Positions 63,601 to 64,000 of a DNA stretch of 64,000 bases are shown here, one piece after another. Positions within the stretch are counted from its first letter, which is position 1, and each line of letters opens with the position of its first letter. A program made the position numbers and the translations under genes. This stretch comes from Antrihabitans spumae (GTDB taxonomy: Bacteria > Actinomycetota > Actinomycetes > Mycobacteriales > Mycobacteriaceae): positions 1-64,000 of the forward strand of contig NZ_JBIMSN010000116.1 of NCBI RefSeq assembly GCF_043944905.1. The letters run 5' to 3'. The notes beneath the pieces are model-generated. The model ran no database searches. It was not told the origin of the DNA and was given only the letters and a program-made list of their open reading frames with translations.

Positions 63601-64000
63601 GGCGGTTGCACCGGTGCGGGTGGCTGCAACCTCACGCTCCATGAACGCAACCACCTCCGCAACCGCCGCATGATGCGCCTCACCGATCAGCGCTTGGGTC
63701 CCTGCGTCAGCGACCGCCCACAACGCCGAGGCAGACTTCGGGACCGAGAAAGTGAAGTCGAACCCCGCCACCGCCCGCCGCTTACCGCGCTCGGCCTCCT
63801 CAGCCTCGATCCGAGCGACCGCCTCACCCTTCGCGCCCGGACTCAGGCTCGGGTCAAGGTCAGCGATCCGAGCTTCGATCCGCTCCGGCACGGACTTGTA
63901 GGCGGGGAACGCGCGACCGAGCGGGTCACCGGTGATCGGGTCACGACCCATGCCCATCAAGAGCTGGAGCTGCGCCTCCGACACCCGATCACCCACCGCG
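60634..64000 (-). CDS. MobF-family conjugative relaxase (TraA/TrwC-like), partial
   Basis: The visible 1120 residues cover a relaxase with the HUH-type metal motif DPHLHTHVVISNKV (His161, His163, His165) and a SF1 helicase with Walker A GPAGAGKTTA, DEASL, and AVTAHRAQGVTVD. The N-terminal part with the catalytic tyrosine is not in the window, so the gene starts beyond 64000. It nicks and unwinds element DNA for transfer, and marks the right part of this window as conjugative or mobilisable. It is convergent with the nuclease-like gene. Confidence 0.93.
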   Translation of the reverse strand, partial: AVGDRVSEAQLQLLMGMGRDPITGDPLGRAFPAYKSVPERIEARIADLDPSLSPGAKGEAVARIEAEEAERGKRRAVAGFDFTFSVPKSASALWAVADAGTQALIGEAHHAAVAEVVAFMEREVAATRTGATAGDGAVAQVDVTGLVATAFDHFDSRAGDPHLHTHVVISNKVQTVLDGKWRSLDGRPMHAAVVALSELHEAVFADHMTRTFGVEWEARDMGRDRNPAWAISSVPEELVAEFSTRARHIDAEKDRLIAEYVTKHGRQPSTAIVIKLRAQATLATRPEKQVRSLADLTAEWRTRATGVLGQDASGWARAVTDNDKSLLLRADDVPLDAIGELGQTVVGVVGEKRSTWRRWNLMAEASRQTMGWRFATMQDREAVVTMIVDAAEQASLRLTPPDLATSPAAFRRVDGTSVFRPKHSTVFSSELLLGAEDRLLDRSRTTTGPTVPLATVEKITARPDAEGRLLGEDQADALMKIAVSGRVLDVLIGPAGAGKTTAMSALRRAWEKEHGAGSVVGLAPSAVAAQVLADDLGIRCENTAKWWQNHLVHGKDFRAGQLVIIDEASLAGTLSLDRITHLAERADAKVLLVGDYAQLQSVDAGGAFGLLVGDHDDVPELVDVHRFTHEWEKTASLALRHGRTQVIDTYLAHDRIHDGDADAMTDAAYTAWRTDRNQGLVSVLVAETRDHVSALNTRARADLILDGTLAPGREVELNDGTTAGVGDTIITRRNDRRLRNEKTWVRNGDTWTITGVRDDGSVTIRKAGRRFGGSIVLPAAYVTDHVDLGYAVTAHRAQGVTVDTAHVLVEPTTTRENFYVAMTRGKHANRAYVILDRADEHAHPHPGDNADATGRSVLFGVLQHVGAELSAHETITAEHEQWGSIAQLAAEYETIAAAAQRDRWATLIRSSGLTVEQADATVESEAFGALTAELRRAEANHHDLDILFPRLVAARGFTDADDIASVLHYRVARATARPAGSGRTRKTPRLIVGLIPSADGPMIRDMRHALDERREMIEARADAVLDTARETGESWAQHLGEPPRDQRQAAAWRRYGRTVAAYRDRYGVTDDRPLGPPPQSTAQCIDAARARTALDRVHGFITQASDVPQHSPGREDVERSL

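Overview
The window looks like high-GC chromosomal DNA from a mycolic-acid actinobacterium (Mycobacteriales, most like Rhodococcus). The main evidence is a complete cell-division and signalling block, tRNA-Leu - fhaA - fhaB - pstP - rodA - pbpA - pknA - pknB / trpG - DUF881 - crgA - PH-domain gene - rhomboid - ppiA - cwsA. It matches, in inverted orientation, the gene order known near the replication origin of Mycobacterium tuberculosis (Rv0020c to Rv0008c). GTG/TTG starts and ATGA/GTGA stop-start overlaps are frequent.

Layout. 0.2-2.2 kb: a DXS-type transketolase. 2.6-8.4 kb: a decayed stretch with an NHL beta-propeller fragment, a frameshifted XRE/NTPase/WD40 regulator and about 1.5 kb without a convincing gene. 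8.4-15.9 kb: an accessory cluster of a ribbon-helix-helix-like protein, a PfkB sugar kinase and four leftward genes (SIS-HAD fusion, phosphoribosyltransferase, ORC/CDC6-like ATPase, and a Rossmann-like protein with a CARF-like C-terminal motif). It lies at the 3' end of tRNA-Leu(CAG) and is my main candidate for a poorly described system. 16.1-30.5 kb: the core block. 30.6-51.8 kb: an ordinary mix of an MMPL transporter, arylamine N-acetyltransferase, drug ABC exporter, DinB polymerase under a LexA-like box, a redox/hydrolase operon divergent from a SARP-type regulator, a LigA-type ligase, a multicopper oxidase (frameshifted), a Baeyer-Villiger-like monooxygenase, an acyl-CoA dehydrogenase-like protein and a paired SMR exporter with its MarR regulator. 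51.9-64 kb: part of a mobile element carrying a type II CBASS operon (CD-NTase, separate E2 and E1, JAB protease, TIR-SAVED effector), a divergent XRE/ImmA regulatory pair, a PD-(D/E)XK-like protein and a MobF relaxase that runs off the right edge.

How the genes work together. In the core block PknA/PknB, opposed by PstP and read out by FhaA/FhaB, control the RodA-PbpA peptidoglycan machine; CrgA and CwsA are membrane partners of division and polar growth. In the CBASS operon the cyclase would make a cyclic oligonucleotide on infection, E1/E2/JAB would conjugate and deconjugate its C-terminal glycine tail, and the SAVED domain would read the nucleotide and switch on the TIR NADase. In the 8.4-15.9 kb cluster the enzyme classes (kinase, phosphoribosyltransferase, phosphatase, sugar-phosphate-binding domains) suggest making or clearing a nucleotide- or sugar-phosphate-like compound under an ATPase switch; this is inference.

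Three genes (WD40 regulator, multicopper oxidase, one SMR subunit) are broken by single-base shifts, several beside short homopolymers, so either sequencing error or real decay is possible.
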